Shown here: piece by piece, positions 43,970 through 52,882 of the stretch
Position numbering within the stretch: position 1 is the stretch's first letter
How the letters are laid out: the number at the start of each line of letters is the position of its first letter
Origin: Mycolicibacterium sp. CBMA 234
GTDB lineage: Bacteria > Actinomycetota > Actinomycetes > Mycobacteriales > Mycobacteriaceae
Direction: 5' to 3'
Assembly: GCF_009729415.1 (NCBI RefSeq)
Contig: NZ_MPKW01000037.1
Location: 62,001 to 126,000 of the forward strand
DNA length: 64,000 nucleotides
The notes under the pieces: generated by a model
Told to the model about the DNA's origin: nothing
The model's input: only the letters and a program-made list of their open reading frames with translations
Databases searched by the model: none
Made by a program: the position numbers and the translations under genes

Positions 43970-45886
43970 TCAGACTTCGATTCGTGAGCCCAAGATCACA
44001 GTGCGGTCCGGAGGCAGCTGGAAATAGGCCGCAGCATCGGACGTGATGTACGACGTGCCGATGAAAAGCCTTGTCCGCCAAGGGGCCATCGACGGGTGCT
44101 TGCCCATCACCAGGTCGACCTTGGACAGGAAGTAGGTTGCACCGGCGAGGTCCAGCGGCCCCTCGGTGTGCGCGGCGTCGACGAGCGCCAGTGCCGCTGG
44201 CACGTCGGGCCGATCCATGTAGCCATAGGTGGCGGTGACGTGGATGATTCCGTCGTCGCTGTAGCCGAGGTCGTCGACCGACAAACGGTCGGCGGGGGCG
44301 ACGCGCGGCACCGTCGTCGTCATCAGGGACAGCACCACCACATGCTCATGCAGCATCCGGTTGTACCTGACGTTGGCGCGCATGGCGAGTGGCGCCGTCT
44401 CGATGCCGCGGTTGAGGAAGACCGCCGTGCCGGGCACCCGGGTCAGTGGCGGCTCGCTGGTGACGATCGAGTCGACGAACTGGCGCAGCGGCCCCTCGAC
44501 CGCGTCGCGGGCCTGCGTGACGACGTTGCGACCCTTCTGCCAGGTCGTCATCACCGTGAACGCGATGAGACCGATCAGCAGCGGCAGCCAGGCGCCGTGC
44601 ACCAGCTTCGTCATGTTTGCGGCCAGGAACAGCAGATCGACGGTGAGCAGCGGGGCTCCAATCGCGATCACGGCCCAGAGCGGCCATTGCCACCGGGCCC
44701 GCGCGATGTAGAGGAACAGCAGGGTGGTGATGGTGATGGTCCCGGTGACCGCCATGCCGAACGCGTAGGCAAGGGATGCCGAGCTGCGGAACGCGAACAC
44801 CAGGGTCAGCACCGCGACCATCAGGATGGTGTTGATCCACGGCACGTAGATCTGGCCCATGGTGGACGCGGAGGTGTGCATGACCCGCAGCCGTGGCAGA
44901 TACCCGAGCTGTGCAGCCTGAGCGGCGACGGAGAATGCGCCGGTGATCACCGCCTGCGAGGCGATGACCGTGGCCGCCATCGCCAGGATGACCATCGGCA
45001 GCCGGCCCCAGTCCGGTGTCAGCAGGAAGAACGGGGCGTCCGTGACGGTGGGGTTCTTCAGTAGCAGTGCGCCCTGCCCGAAGTAGCTCAGCGTGCACGC
45101 CGGGAACACCAGGAGCATCCAGGCCAGGGTGATGGGCTTGCGGCCGAAATGCCCCATGTCGGCGTACAGCGCCTCGGCGCCCGTCACCGACAGGACGACG
45201 GCGGCCAGCGCGAAGAACGCGACCCCGAAGTGGCCGGCCAGAAATCCCAACGCGTACATGGGATTCAGCGCCTTGAGGATTTCGGGTTCCTTGGTGATGC
45301 CCATGACACCGCAGGCGCCGATCGCGGCGAACCACAGGATCATCACCGGGCCGAAGAACCGGCCGACGGCCGCTGTGCCGTGCCGCTGGACGCTGAACAA
45401 CACCGCGATGATGACTGCGGTCATCGGGACCACCCAATCGGCGAAGCCGGGGTCGATGGTCTTCATGCCTTCGACCGCGGACAGCACCGAGATTGCCGGG
45501 GTGATCATCGAGTCGCCGAAAAACAGTGCGGCGCCGAGAATTCCGAGTCCGGCCAGGATGGTCGCGGTGCGCTGACCGAGCTTGGCCGACGAGCGCTTCA
45601 CCAAGGTGATCAGCGCCATGACGCCACCCTCGCCGTCGTTGTTGGCACGCATGACCAACGTGACGTAGGTGACGGTGACGATGAGCATCACCGACCAGAA
45701 CACCAAAGAGACCACACCGTAGATGTGGTCTCTGCTGATCGGCACGGGATGTGGGTCGCTGGGATCAAACACCGTCTGCATGGTGTAGATCGGGCTGGTG
45801 CCGATGTCACCGAACACGACGCCGAGCGCGCTGATGGCGAGGCCGACACGCAGCCCTTGCCGACCGGTATCGGGGTGGGTTTGCAC
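43970..45886 (-). CDS. kup: KUP-family potassium uptake transporter
   Basis: A 638-aa transporter with about 12 hydrophobic helices. Family signatures: SALGVVFGDIGTSPIYTMQT at the N-terminus, NNDGEGGVMALITL, GDSMITPAISVLSAVEG and GTAVFLNRG in the cytoplasmic tail. It takes up K+ with protons. AAGGAGA lies 8 nt before the GTG start. It is flanked by a lipoprotein gene and a fragment of its own 3' end. Confidence 0.95.
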   Translation of the reverse strand: MQTHPDTGRQGLRVGLAISALGVVFGDIGTSPIYTMQTVFDPSDPHPVPISRDHIYGVVSLVFWSVMLIVTVTYVTLVMRANNDGEGGVMALITLVKRSSAKLGQRTATILAGLGILGAALFFGDSMITPAISVLSAVEGMKTIDPGFADWVVPMTAVIIAVLFSVQRHGTAAVGRFFGPVMILWFAAIGACGVMGITKEPEILKALNPMYALGFLAGHFGVAFFALAAVVLSVTGAEALYADMGHFGRKPITLAWMLLVFPACTLSYFGQGALLLKNPTVTDAPFFLLTPDWGRLPMVILAMAATVIASQAVITGAFSVAAQAAQLGYLPRLRVMHTSASTMGQIYVPWINTILMVAVLTLVFAFRSSASLAYAFGMAVTGTITITTLLFLYIARARWQWPLWAVIAIGAPLLTVDLLFLAANMTKLVHGAWLPLLIGLIAFTVMTTWQKGRNVVTQARDAVEGPLRQFVDSIVTSEPPLTRVPGTAVFLNRGIETAPLAMRANVRYNRMLHEHVVVLSLMTTTVPRVAPADRLSVDDLGYSDDGIIHVTATYGYMDRPDVPAALALVDAAHTEGPLDLAGATYFLSKVDLVMGKHPSMAPWRTRLFIGTSYITSDAAAYFQLPPDRTVILGSRIEV

Positions 45887-45957
45887 GCGCGGTGTCTCCT
45901 TTGTCCGGATCGTTCGTCGACCGTCCGGATGTTAGGCGACGTGGGCGGGCTGCGCGA

Positions 45958-46068
45958 TCAGTGCCGCAATGCGGCCGCGGGCAGGTGTCGACGGTTCATC
46001 CGGCGGCACACCAGAAGGACGGACGCCGGCAGCGCCATCATGGTCAGGAGTTGCAGCAGGTCAGACAT
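45958..46068 (-). CDS. 36-aa putative single-helix membrane peptide
   Basis: A short ORF in the 297-bp gap between kup and che1: MSDLLQLLTMMALPASVLLV followed by a basic tail (CRRMNRRHLPAAALRH). AGGA is 6 nt before the ATG. A hydrophobic helix with positive-inside tail is typical of small membrane proteins, and it could be the first gene of a kup transcript (its stop is 71 bp before kup). Not recognised. Confidence 0.4.
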   Translation of the reverse strand: MSDLLQLLTMMALPASVLLVCRRMNRRHLPAAALRH

Positions 46069-46183
46069 CAGCGGTCCTGGAGTTTCCCATGAACCCGAGT
46101 CAACCGGCGCGATCGGCGCCGCGCCCTGATCTATACGTATTCCTTACGGCGACGACGGCCGTCTTGGCGGGATTCAGACGCGG

Positions 46184-46885
46184 TCAGGCAGCCTGGCGGG
46201 CGGCTGCGACGGTGTCGAAGCGGTCCAACAGGGTGTCGGCGACCAATCGGTGTGAACCCAGCGGCTGTGCCATCGGAATCCGGTGGGCGGCGGCGAAGTC
46301 GGCAACCCGGTCGGTGATTCGGCCGTGGGCCAGGAACCACGGCGCGATGACCAACCGTGTCGCACCCTGATCCCGCAACCGCGCCGTCGCCTCGGCCAGG
46401 TTGGCCTGGGGGCCGGTGGCGAACGCCGTCGTGGCCTGCCAGTGGGTGCCGGCGATCAGTCCGGTGGCGACCGTGGCGGTGCGCGTGTTGGCCGCCGCCG
46501 ATGACGACCCCACAGCCGTCACCAGGACGCCCACGCTGGCGTCCAGCCGGGACACCCCGGACTGCGTGAGTCGTTGGCTCAGCACGTGGATCAGCCGGTC
46601 GTCCTCGCCGAGCACGTCGGCCTGCCGGACCGTCGGATTGGTGTCGGTGATCATCGCCGGGATGTCGACCCGGGCGTGATACGCGTCGGCCAGAAGCAGC
46701 GGGACCACCACACTGCCCGCAGGGGAAGTGGTCAACACGTCACACAGATTCGGCGAATTCTGTTCGCAGAACGCCACTTTGACGTCGAGGTCGCGCCGCA
46801 AGGTAGCCACGGTCCGGGCTACCTCGCGGGCGTTGGCAGCTGACCGTGGGTCAGCACTGCCGTGCGCGGTGAGAATCAGTTGCAC
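46184..46885 (-). CDS. che1: Sirohydrochlorin ferrochelatase-like protein (CbiX family)
   Basis: A 233-aa chelatase with the N-terminal HGS motif (LILTAHGSADPRSAANAR) and a second HARVDIPAMI motif, as in CbiX/SirB. It would insert Fe2+ into sirohydrochlorin to give siroheme, the cofactor of NirA two genes upstream. GTG start is 8 bp after the cysH stop. Name follows Rv2393. Confidence 0.88.
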   Translation of the reverse strand: MQLILTAHGSADPRSAANAREVARTVATLRRDLDVKVAFCEQNSPNLCDVLTTSPAGSVVVPLLLADAYHARVDIPAMITDTNPTVRQADVLGEDDRLIHVLSQRLTQSGVSRLDASVGVLVTAVGSSSAAANTRTATVATGLIAGTHWQATTAFATGPQANLAEATARLRDQGATRLVIAPWFLAHGRITDRVADFAAAHRIPMAQPLGSHRLVADTLLDRFDTVAAARQAA

Positions 46886-46893
46886 GGGCTACC

Positions 46894-47607
46894 TCAGGAC
46901 GCGTGCAGACCGCATTCGGTCTTGGCCAGACCGGCCCAGCGACCGCTGCGGGGATCAGAGCCCTCCGCCGGCTTCTGGGTGCACGGCGCGCAACCGATAG
47001 ACGGATAGCCTTCGTCCACAAGGGGATTCACCAAAATGCCGTTGGCTTCGATGTACGCCTGCATCTCGTCGTCGCTCCACGCGGCGATCGGGTTGATCTT
47101 CACCAGACCGAACGCGTCGTCGAAGCTGATCAGCGGGGCGTTGGCGCGCGTCGGCGCTTCCACCCGGCGGATGCCGGTGACCCATGCCGAATAGCCCGCC
47201 AGGGCCTTGGACAGTGGCTGCACCTTGCGCAGACTGCAGCACCGCGCGGCGTCAGTGGAGAACAGGTCCTTGCCCACCAGCTGGTCCTGCTCGGCGACGG
47301 TCTGCTCGGGGGTCACGTTCACCACGTTCACGCCGTACACGGCCTCGACCGCGTCACGGGTGCCGATGGTCTCGGCGAAGTGGTAGCCGGTGTCCAGGAA
47401 CAGGACGTCGACGCCGGGATGGACCTTCGCGGCCATCTCGACCAGGACGGCGTCTTGCATGTTGGATGCGACGACGTAGTTTCCACCGAAGTTCTCGTCC
47501 ACCCAGCGCAGCAGTTCTTCGGCGCTGGCGCCGTCCAGCTCGGCGGCACCGCGCTCGGCGAGCGCCCTCAGGTCGGTCTCGGATACGGCAGTCATGTCTG
47601 CGGTCAC
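46894..47607 (-). CDS. cysH: Adenylylsulfate (APS) reductase
   Basis: A 237-aa thioredoxin-dependent reductase forming sulfite. The Cys pairs ARCCSLRKVQPL and GCAPCTQKP ligate a 4Fe-4S cluster, which marks the APS-specific type rather than the PAPS type. The catalytic Cys is in the C-terminal ECGLHAS. The GTG start overlaps the nirA stop (GTGA), so translation is coupled; ATG 47595 is an alternative start. Confidence 0.95.
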   Translation of the reverse strand: MTADMTAVSETDLRALAERGAAELDGASAEELLRWVDENFGGNYVVASNMQDAVLVEMAAKVHPGVDVLFLDTGYHFAETIGTRDAVEAVYGVNVVNVTPEQTVAEQDQLVGKDLFSTDAARCCSLRKVQPLSKALAGYSAWVTGIRRVEAPTRANAPLISFDDAFGLVKINPIAAWSDDEMQAYIEANGILVNPLVDEGYPSIGCAPCTQKPAEGSDPRSGRWAGLAKTECGLHAS

Positions 47608-49268
47608 CTCAAATCAGCTTCGTCGGCCCGAATGGCCCACTGAGCGAAACGCTCGCCGGCCTCGCGTTGTTTCACGAAGTTGCGCACGACCCGATCGATG
47701 TAGTCACCCAGCTCGGTGGCCAGCACCTTGTGCTGACGCAGCTTGCGTCCGAAACCGCTGTCCAGGCCCAGGCTGCCGCCCAGGTGAACCTGGAAACCTT
47801 CCTCGGGGCCGTTGCCCTCGTCGATCATCTGGCCCTTGAAGCCGATGTCGGCGATCTGGATGCGGGCGCAGGAGTTCGGGCAACCGTTGAGGTTGATGGT
47901 GACCGGAACGTCCAGTTCTGCGTTCAGGTCGGCCAGTCGCTGCTCCAGTTCGGGCACCAGGGTCTGGGCGCGAACCCGGGTTTCGGCGAACGACAGCTTG
48001 CAGTACTCGATGCCGGTGCAGGCCATCAGGTTCTTGCGCCAATGCGACGGCCGGGTCTGCAGGCCCAGTGCGTCCAGGCCGGCGACCAGTTCCTCGACCT
48101 TGTCGTCGGGGACGTCGAGGATGATCAGCTTCTGGTACGGGGTCAGCCGGACCCGGTCGGAACCGGCGGCCTCGGCCAGATCGGCGACCTGGGTCAGCAG
48201 GGTGCCGGAGGCGCGGCCCGCGATGGCCGCGACGCCGACGGCGTTCAGACCGTTCTTGAGCTTCTGCACGCCGACGTGGTCGATGGTGTGCGGAACCTGC
48301 TCGGGTGCCGGGCCGTCGATCAGCTTGCGGCCCAGGTACTCCGTCTCGAGAACTTCCCGGAACTTTTCGACGCCCCAGTCCTTGATCAGGAACTTCAGCC
48401 GGGCCTTGGAGCGCAGACGGCGGTAGCCGTAGTCCCGGAAGACCTTGGTGATGCCTTCCCAGACGTCGGGCACCTCGGCCAGCGGCACCCAGGCGCCGAG
48501 GCGCTGGGCCAGCATCGGGTTGGTGGACAGGCCGCCGCCGACCCAGATGTCCAGGCCGGGTCCGTGCTCGGGGTGGTTGACGCCGATGAACGCGATGTCG
48601 TTGATCTCGTGCGCGACGTCCTGCAAGCCGGAGATGGCGGTCTTGTACTTGCGGGGCAGGTTGGAGAACTCGGGGTTGCCGATGTAGCGGCTGACGATCT
48701 CGTCGACGGCCCAGCTCGGGTCGAGCACCTCGGTGAGCGACTCACCGGACAGCGGACCACCGAGCACCACACGCGGGCAGTCGCCGCACGCTTCGGTGGT
48801 CTGCAGACCGACGGCTTCGAGGCGACGCCAGATCTCGGGCACGTCCTCGATCCGGATCCAGTGGTACTGGATGTTCTCGCGGTCGGTGATGTCGGCGCTG
48901 TCCTGCGCGAACTCGACCGAGATTTCGCCGATGGTCCGCAGCGCTGCGCTGGTCAGCGCGCCACCGTCGCAGCGCACCCGCATCATGAAGTACGGGGCCT
49001 CCAGCATGTCGGCGTTGTCGTCGCCGGTGAAGGTGCCGTCGTAGCCCTGCTCGCGCTGGGTGTAGAGACCCATCCAGCGGTAACGGCCGCGCAGGTCGTC
49101 CTTGTCGATGCTGCTGAAGCCCTGCTTGGAGTGGACGTCGATGATGCGCTGCCGCACGTTGAGTGCGTCGTCCTCCAGCTTGAACACCTCGTTGGGGTTC
49201 AGCGGCTCGCGATTGCCCAGTGCCCACTGGCCTTCATCGCGGGTCTTGGCAGGTTTTGCTGTTGTCAC
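47604..49268 (-). CDS. sirA: Ferredoxin-dependent sulfite reductase
   Basis: A 554-aa siroheme/4Fe-4S enzyme reducing sulfite to sulfide. The cluster ligands are in NLMACTGIEYCKLSFAETR and NGCPNSCARIQ; TEACGDCPRVV and YTQREQGYDGTF form the substrate and siroheme pocket, where the M. tuberculosis enzyme has a Tyr-Cys crosslink. The GTG at 49268 (TTAKPAKTRDEGQWALG), preceded by AAGGAAAA, matches M. tuberculosis SirA/NirA (Rv2391). First gene of sirA-cysH-che1. Confidence 0.95.
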   Translation of the reverse strand: MTTAKPAKTRDEGQWALGNREPLNPNEVFKLEDDALNVRQRIIDVHSKQGFSSIDKDDLRGRYRWMGLYTQREQGYDGTFTGDDNADMLEAPYFMMRVRCDGGALTSAALRTIGEISVEFAQDSADITDRENIQYHWIRIEDVPEIWRRLEAVGLQTTEACGDCPRVVLGGPLSGESLTEVLDPSWAVDEIVSRYIGNPEFSNLPRKYKTAISGLQDVAHEINDIAFIGVNHPEHGPGLDIWVGGGLSTNPMLAQRLGAWVPLAEVPDVWEGITKVFRDYGYRRLRSKARLKFLIKDWGVEKFREVLETEYLGRKLIDGPAPEQVPHTIDHVGVQKLKNGLNAVGVAAIAGRASGTLLTQVADLAEAAGSDRVRLTPYQKLIILDVPDDKVEELVAGLDALGLQTRPSHWRKNLMACTGIEYCKLSFAETRVRAQTLVPELEQRLADLNAELDVPVTINLNGCPNSCARIQIADIGFKGQMIDEGNGPEEGFQVHLGGSLGLDSGFGRKLRQHKVLATELGDYIDRVVRNFVKQREAGERFAQWAIRADEADLR

Positions 49269-49379
49269 GGATGGTTTTCCTTCGCACAAGAGCAGGCGTT
49301 GGATCACGCATTCGCCGGGGGCTGTCCGGCACTGCTGATCCGGTGCCGGCTGAAGATTCTGATGGTCAGATCTGCGGCA

Positions 49380-49433
49380 TCAAGGCAGACAGCAGCTGCT
49401 ACATACGCGCTTGAAGTCGACATGCCGCCGCAT
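49380..49433 (-). CDS. Cys-rich leader peptide upstream of sirA
   Basis: Minus-strand 17-codon ORF MRRHVDFKRVCSSCCLP, ending 111 nt before sirA. Three of its last seven codons are Cys, two adjacent. It is placed like the cysteine attenuators known upstream of mycobacterial sulfur operons. I do not see a -10 hexamer at leaderless distance from this ATG, and a longer in-frame start is possible, so the exact ORF is uncertain. Confidence 0.55.
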   Translation of the reverse strand: MRRHVDFKRVCSSCCLP

Positions 49434-49568
49434 TACCAATGCGGAACCGAGGGTGCGGTTGAGGCTGGCGGACACCCCGTCATTCTGCCACGAACAGGGC
49501 ATTCGGCCTAACTGGGCCAGGTTCGGAATCAGCGCGAGCAAAAGTTCGCCGCCTGCGATGGGACACTG

Positions 49569-50717
49569 GTGACCATGACCGATGCCCACGCCAGCCGCAC
49601 CGGCCCGTTCGGCATCTATGTCCACGTGCCGTTCTGCGCGACCCGCTGCGGATACTGCGACTTCAACACCTATACCGCCGGTGAACTGGGCGGAGCCAAT
49701 CCCGAGGGCTGGCTCGCGGCCCTGCGAACCGAGTTGTCGATGGCCGGCGCCCAGGTCGATCTGCCGGTCGACACGGTGTTCGTCGGCGGCGGTACGCCGT
49801 CCCTGCTGGGCGGCTCCGGGCTACGGGCAGTGCTCGATGCGGTGCGGGACAATTTCCGCCTGAATCCCGGCGCCGAGATCACCACCGAGTCCAATCCGGA
49901 GTCGACGTCGCCCGAGTTCTTCACCGAGCTGCTGGAGGCCGGCTACACCCGGGTCTCCCTCGGTATGCAGTCGACTGCACCGCACGTGCTGGCGGCGCTG
50001 GACCGGACGCACTCGGCCGGGCGGGCCCCGGCGGCGGCGCGCGAGGCGCTGGCGGCCGGGTTCGGACACGTCAACCTCGATCTCATCTATGGCACCCCGG
50101 GGGAGTCGGACGACGACCTGCGCCGTTCCGCGGACGCCGCCATCGAGGCGGGCGTCGATCACGTGTCGGCCTACGCGCTGATCGTCGAGGACGGCACGGC
50201 GCTGGCCCGGCGGGTGCGCCGCGGCGAGATCGCGGCGCCGGACGACGACGTGCTGGCCAGTCGATACGAACTGCTGGACGCGCACCTTTCTGCGGCGGGG
50301 CTGGATTGGTACGAGGTATCGAACTGGAGCCGCCCCGGCGGCGAGTGCCGGCACAACCTCGGCTACTGGGACGGTGGTCAGTGGTGGGGCGCCGGGCCGG
50401 GCGCGCACGGGTTCGTCGGGTCGCGGCGGTGGTGGAATGTCAAGCACCCCAACACTTATGCGCAGACCTTGGCCGACGGTCGGCTGCCGGTCGCGGACTT
50501 CGAGGACCTGGACGACGCAACGCAGCACACCGAGGACGTGATGCTGCGCTTGCGTTTGCGCAGCGGGCTGCCGATCGATGTGCTGACTGCCGCCGAACGG
50601 GGCCGCGCGGAGACGGTGGTTGCGGACGGCTGGGCGATCTTGAGCGACGATCGTCTGGTCTTGACCGATCGCGGCCGGTTGTTGGCTGACGCGGCTGTGC
50701 GCACTGTTCTGACGTGA
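49569..50717 (+). CDS. hemW: Radical SAM heme chaperone HemW (HemN-like)
   Basis: A 382-aa radical SAM protein. The cluster motif CATRCGYC lies in IYVHVPFCATRCGYCDFNTY, followed by GGGTPS and ESNPES. Proteins of this type without the HemN N-terminal extra Cys motif act as heme chaperones rather than coproporphyrinogen oxidases. Start GTG 49569 or ATG 49575. Divergent from sirA, whose enzyme needs a related tetrapyrrole. Confidence 0.9.
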   Translation: MTMTDAHASRTGPFGIYVHVPFCATRCGYCDFNTYTAGELGGANPEGWLAALRTELSMAGAQVDLPVDTVFVGGGTPSLLGGSGLRAVLDAVRDNFRLNPGAEITTESNPESTSPEFFTELLEAGYTRVSLGMQSTAPHVLAALDRTHSAGRAPAAAREALAAGFGHVNLDLIYGTPGESDDDLRRSADAAIEAGVDHVSAYALIVEDGTALARRVRRGEIAAPDDDVLASRYELLDAHLSAAGLDWYEVSNWSRPGGECRHNLGYWDGGQWWGAGPGAHGFVGSRRWWNVKHPNTYAQTLADGRLPVADFEDLDDATQHTEDVMLRLRLRSGLPIDVLTAAERGRAETVVADGWAILSDDRLVLTDRGRLLADAAVRTVLT

Positions 50718-50856
50718 AGGTTGTTCCCTTTGGCCACATGCGTCACACAAGCTGAATTGTGCACTAGCAGTTAATGATTGGCGTGGGATGACGTCATCCA
50801 CTCAGTTTGGCGGCTCGGCGCCGAAGGTGTGAGCAGGGGCACCTGGCTATTTGTTG

Positions 50857-50875
50857 TGAGGTTAGGCTAACGTAA
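50857..50875 (+). promoter_or_regulatory. IdeR iron box upstream of mbtI
   Basis: TGAGGTTAGGCTAACGTAA matches the IdeR consensus TTAGGTTAGGCTAACCTAA at 17 of 19 positions. It covers a -10 hexamer TAACGT (50868-50873) that is 6 nt from the GTG of mbtI, so iron-loaded IdeR would block the polymerase. Confidence 0.9.
50868..50873 (+). promoter_or_regulatory. -10 hexamer for leaderless mbtI
   Basis: TAACGT lies inside the IdeR box and 6 nt before the start codon at 50880; no Shine-Dalgarno sequence is present. Confidence 0.5.
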
Positions 50876-50879
50876 CTTC

Positions 50880-52232
50880 GTGCTCAAGGTGACTGCTGAA
50901 GCTACAGACCCGGCGTCCGAGACGCGTATCGCGTTGCCGGACAACGTTGCCCCGGCCGATCTGGTCGCGCATCTCGCGGCCGAGCTCCCGGAGCGTTCGG
51001 GCGACGATTACCTCGCCTACGAATACTCGGGCGAGTGGGTGCTGGCGGTCGGGGTGACCGCGGCCATCGAACTCGACAGCGACGAACTACGTATCGTCGA
51101 CGAGGACGGTGCGACCGCCCGTCAGGCCTGGACCGGCAGTCCGGGCCAGGCCCTTGGTGACGCCGTCGACCGCCTGCTGCTGGAGGACGATCGGCTATTC
51201 GGTTGGGTTGCTTTCGAATTCGGGGCCTATCGGTTCGGGTTGCAGCACCGGGTGCCGGCCGGCACACCGCTGGCACGGGTCTTCAGCGCCCGCACCCAAG
51301 TGGTGGTGACCGCCGACGAGGTGCGGATTTCCGGCGATGTGGAGGCTGCGCTGGACGCGATGCAGCGCGTGGTGCAGTCGGGGATTCCGGCGTCGTGCGC
51401 GCCCCGTGGAGTCGACGTCCGCGCCGACGGCAGTGACTATCGGCAGCGGGTGGCCGCGGCGGTCGGCGAGATCGTCGCCGGTCAGTATCAAAAGGTGATC
51501 CTGTCCCGGCGGTTCGAGGTGCCGTTCGCCGTCGATTTCCCGGCGACGTACCGCGTCGGCCGGGCTCACAACACGCCCGCGCGGTCATTTCTGTTGCGGC
51601 TGAGTGGGATTCGCGCCCTGGGCTTCAGCCCTGAATTGGTGGCGGCGGTCCATGCTGACGGCACCGTGCTCACGGAGCCGTTGGCCGGAACGCGCGCCTT
51701 CGGCCGGGGCCGGGACAACGACCGCGCTGCGCGGGAGGACCTGGAGTCGAACTCCAAAGAGATTGTCGAGCACGCGATTTCGGTGCGCACGTCGCAGCAG
51801 GAGATCGCCGAGGTGGCTGAGCCAGGCACCACAGTGGTCAGTGACTTCATGACGGTGCGCGAGCGCGGCAGCGTGCAGCACCTCGGTTCGACCGTCGCTG
51901 GTCAGCTGTCGGAACAGCTGACCCGGATGGACGCGCTGGAGGCGCTGTTCCCGGCGGTGACCGCATCCGGAATCCCCAAGGCGGAGAGCGTCGATGCCAT
52001 CATGCGGCTCGATGAGTCGCCGCGCGGGCTGTACTCGGGCGCGGTGGTCATGTTCAGCGCTGACGGCGGCATGGACGCAGCACTCACCCTGCGGTCGGCT
52101 TATGAGACCGACGGCCACACCTGGTTGCGGGCCGGCGCCGGGATCATTGCCGAGTCGACACCCGAGCGCGAGTTCGAGGAGACCTGCGAGAAGTTGACGA
52201 CGCTGGCGCCGTACCTGGTGCCCCGGGCCTGA
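50880..52232 (+). CDS. mbtI: Salicylate synthase of mycobactin biosynthesis
   Basis: A 450-aa chorismate-utilising enzyme that makes salicylate via isochorismate. Motifs: KVILSRRFEVPF, ALGFSPELVAAVH, VLTEPLAGTRAFGRG, ELTRMDALEALFPAVTASGIPKAES and the Mg-binding GAGIIAESTPEREFEET. Length equals M. tuberculosis MbtI (450 aa). It feeds MbtA. An IdeR box overlaps its promoter. Its stop is 13 bp from the convergent MarR gene. Confidence 0.96.
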   Translation: MLKVTAEATDPASETRIALPDNVAPADLVAHLAAELPERSGDDYLAYEYSGEWVLAVGVTAAIELDSDELRIVDEDGATARQAWTGSPGQALGDAVDRLLLEDDRLFGWVAFEFGAYRFGLQHRVPAGTPLARVFSARTQVVVTADEVRISGDVEAALDAMQRVVQSGIPASCAPRGVDVRADGSDYRQRVAAAVGEIVAGQYQKVILSRRFEVPFAVDFPATYRVGRAHNTPARSFLLRLSGIRALGFSPELVAAVHADGTVLTEPLAGTRAFGRGRDNDRAAREDLESNSKEIVEHAISVRTSQQEIAEVAEPGTTVVSDFMTVRERGSVQHLGSTVAGQLSEQLTRMDALEALFPAVTASGIPKAESVDAIMRLDESPRGLYSGAVVMFSADGGMDAALTLRSAYETDGHTWLRAGAGIIAESTPEREFEETCEKLTTLAPYLVPRA

Positions 52233-52251
52233 GTTAGAAGCTGAGTTAGAA
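52229..52251. repeat. 12-bp tandem duplication at the mbtI/marR convergent stops
   Basis: ctgagttagaa occurs at 52229-52239 and 52241-52251. The first copy contains the mbtI stop region and the second contains the stop of the MarR gene, so the duplication separates the two 3' ends. Confidence 0.75.
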
Positions 52252-52740
52252 ATCGAGGCCGGTCGGGTCGGAGCTGACGGCTGGTTCTCCGCCGGCCTCG
52301 GTGAATGCCCGCAGTGCGCGGACCATGCCCTGGCGTTCGCGGGTCGGCATCAGCTCGACGACGCGGGCGATCTCGGCGTGACGGCGCCTGGTCACGGTGT
52401 CGACGACGCGGTGCCCGTGCCGGGTCAATTCGATGATGATCTCGCGCCGCGAGTCCGGGTGCGGGTGCCGGTCGATCAGCCCGGCGGTGACCAAGCGATC
52501 GGCCATCCGGCCGATGGTTGACGGCTGGACATCCAGCTGACGGGCCAACGCGCTCAGGTTGGTCGGGCCGCGCGTCGACACGATGACCAGGACCCGTAGC
52601 TGCGGAACGGTCAGGGATTCCTCGACTTCGGCGACCGAGCGGGCCGTGATGTCCAGTAACAGCCGTGACGCGGTGACGAGTGCGTCGGCAATGCCGCCGA
52701 CGGAAGCATCGCCGGCTCCACGCGTTCGGGTACTCGCCAC
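52246..52740 (-). CDS. MarR-family transcriptional regulator
   Basis: About 164 aa with a winged helix: TVPQLRVLVIVSTRGPTNLSALARQLDVQPSTIGRMADRLVTAGLI then the wing HPDSRREIIIELT. I take the GTG at 52740, directly after AGGAGG; a GTG at 52761 is the alternative. It lies inside the mycobactin cluster between mbtI and mbtA, but whether it controls it is unknown. An AT-rich palindrome lies upstream. Confidence 0.85.
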   Translation of the reverse strand: MASTRTRGAGDASVGGIADALVTASRLLLDITARSVAEVEESLTVPQLRVLVIVSTRGPTNLSALARQLDVQPSTIGRMADRLVTAGLIDRHPHPDSRREIIIELTRHGHRVVDTVTRRRHAEIARVVELMPTRERQGMVRALRAFTEAGGEPAVSSDPTGLDF

Positions 52741-52824
52741 GGGTCCTCCTGAGCTGCTCACCTATTCGACTGTTGCTCAGGCTGCGAACATACCGAATTG
52801 CGAAGGATTTTCACGCGAGAGGAC

Positions 52825-52864
52825 AATAATCTGCCTATTTTCAATCGAAGATGGGCAGATTATT
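52825..52864. promoter_or_regulatory. AT-rich 11-bp inverted repeat upstream of the MarR gene
   Basis: aataatctgcc ... ggcagattatt, perfect arms 18 nt apart, in a stretch far more AT-rich than its surroundings. Placed 85 bp before the MarR start and just after the stop of the upstream membrane-protein gene. It could be an operator for the MarR protein or a terminator. Confidence 0.55.
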
Positions 52865-52882
52865 TGTCTGCTCCGTAACTGT

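Noticed and set aside
47184..49511. 775-codon plus-strand frame opposite sirA
   Set aside because: Antisense shadow of sirA with no protein-like features.
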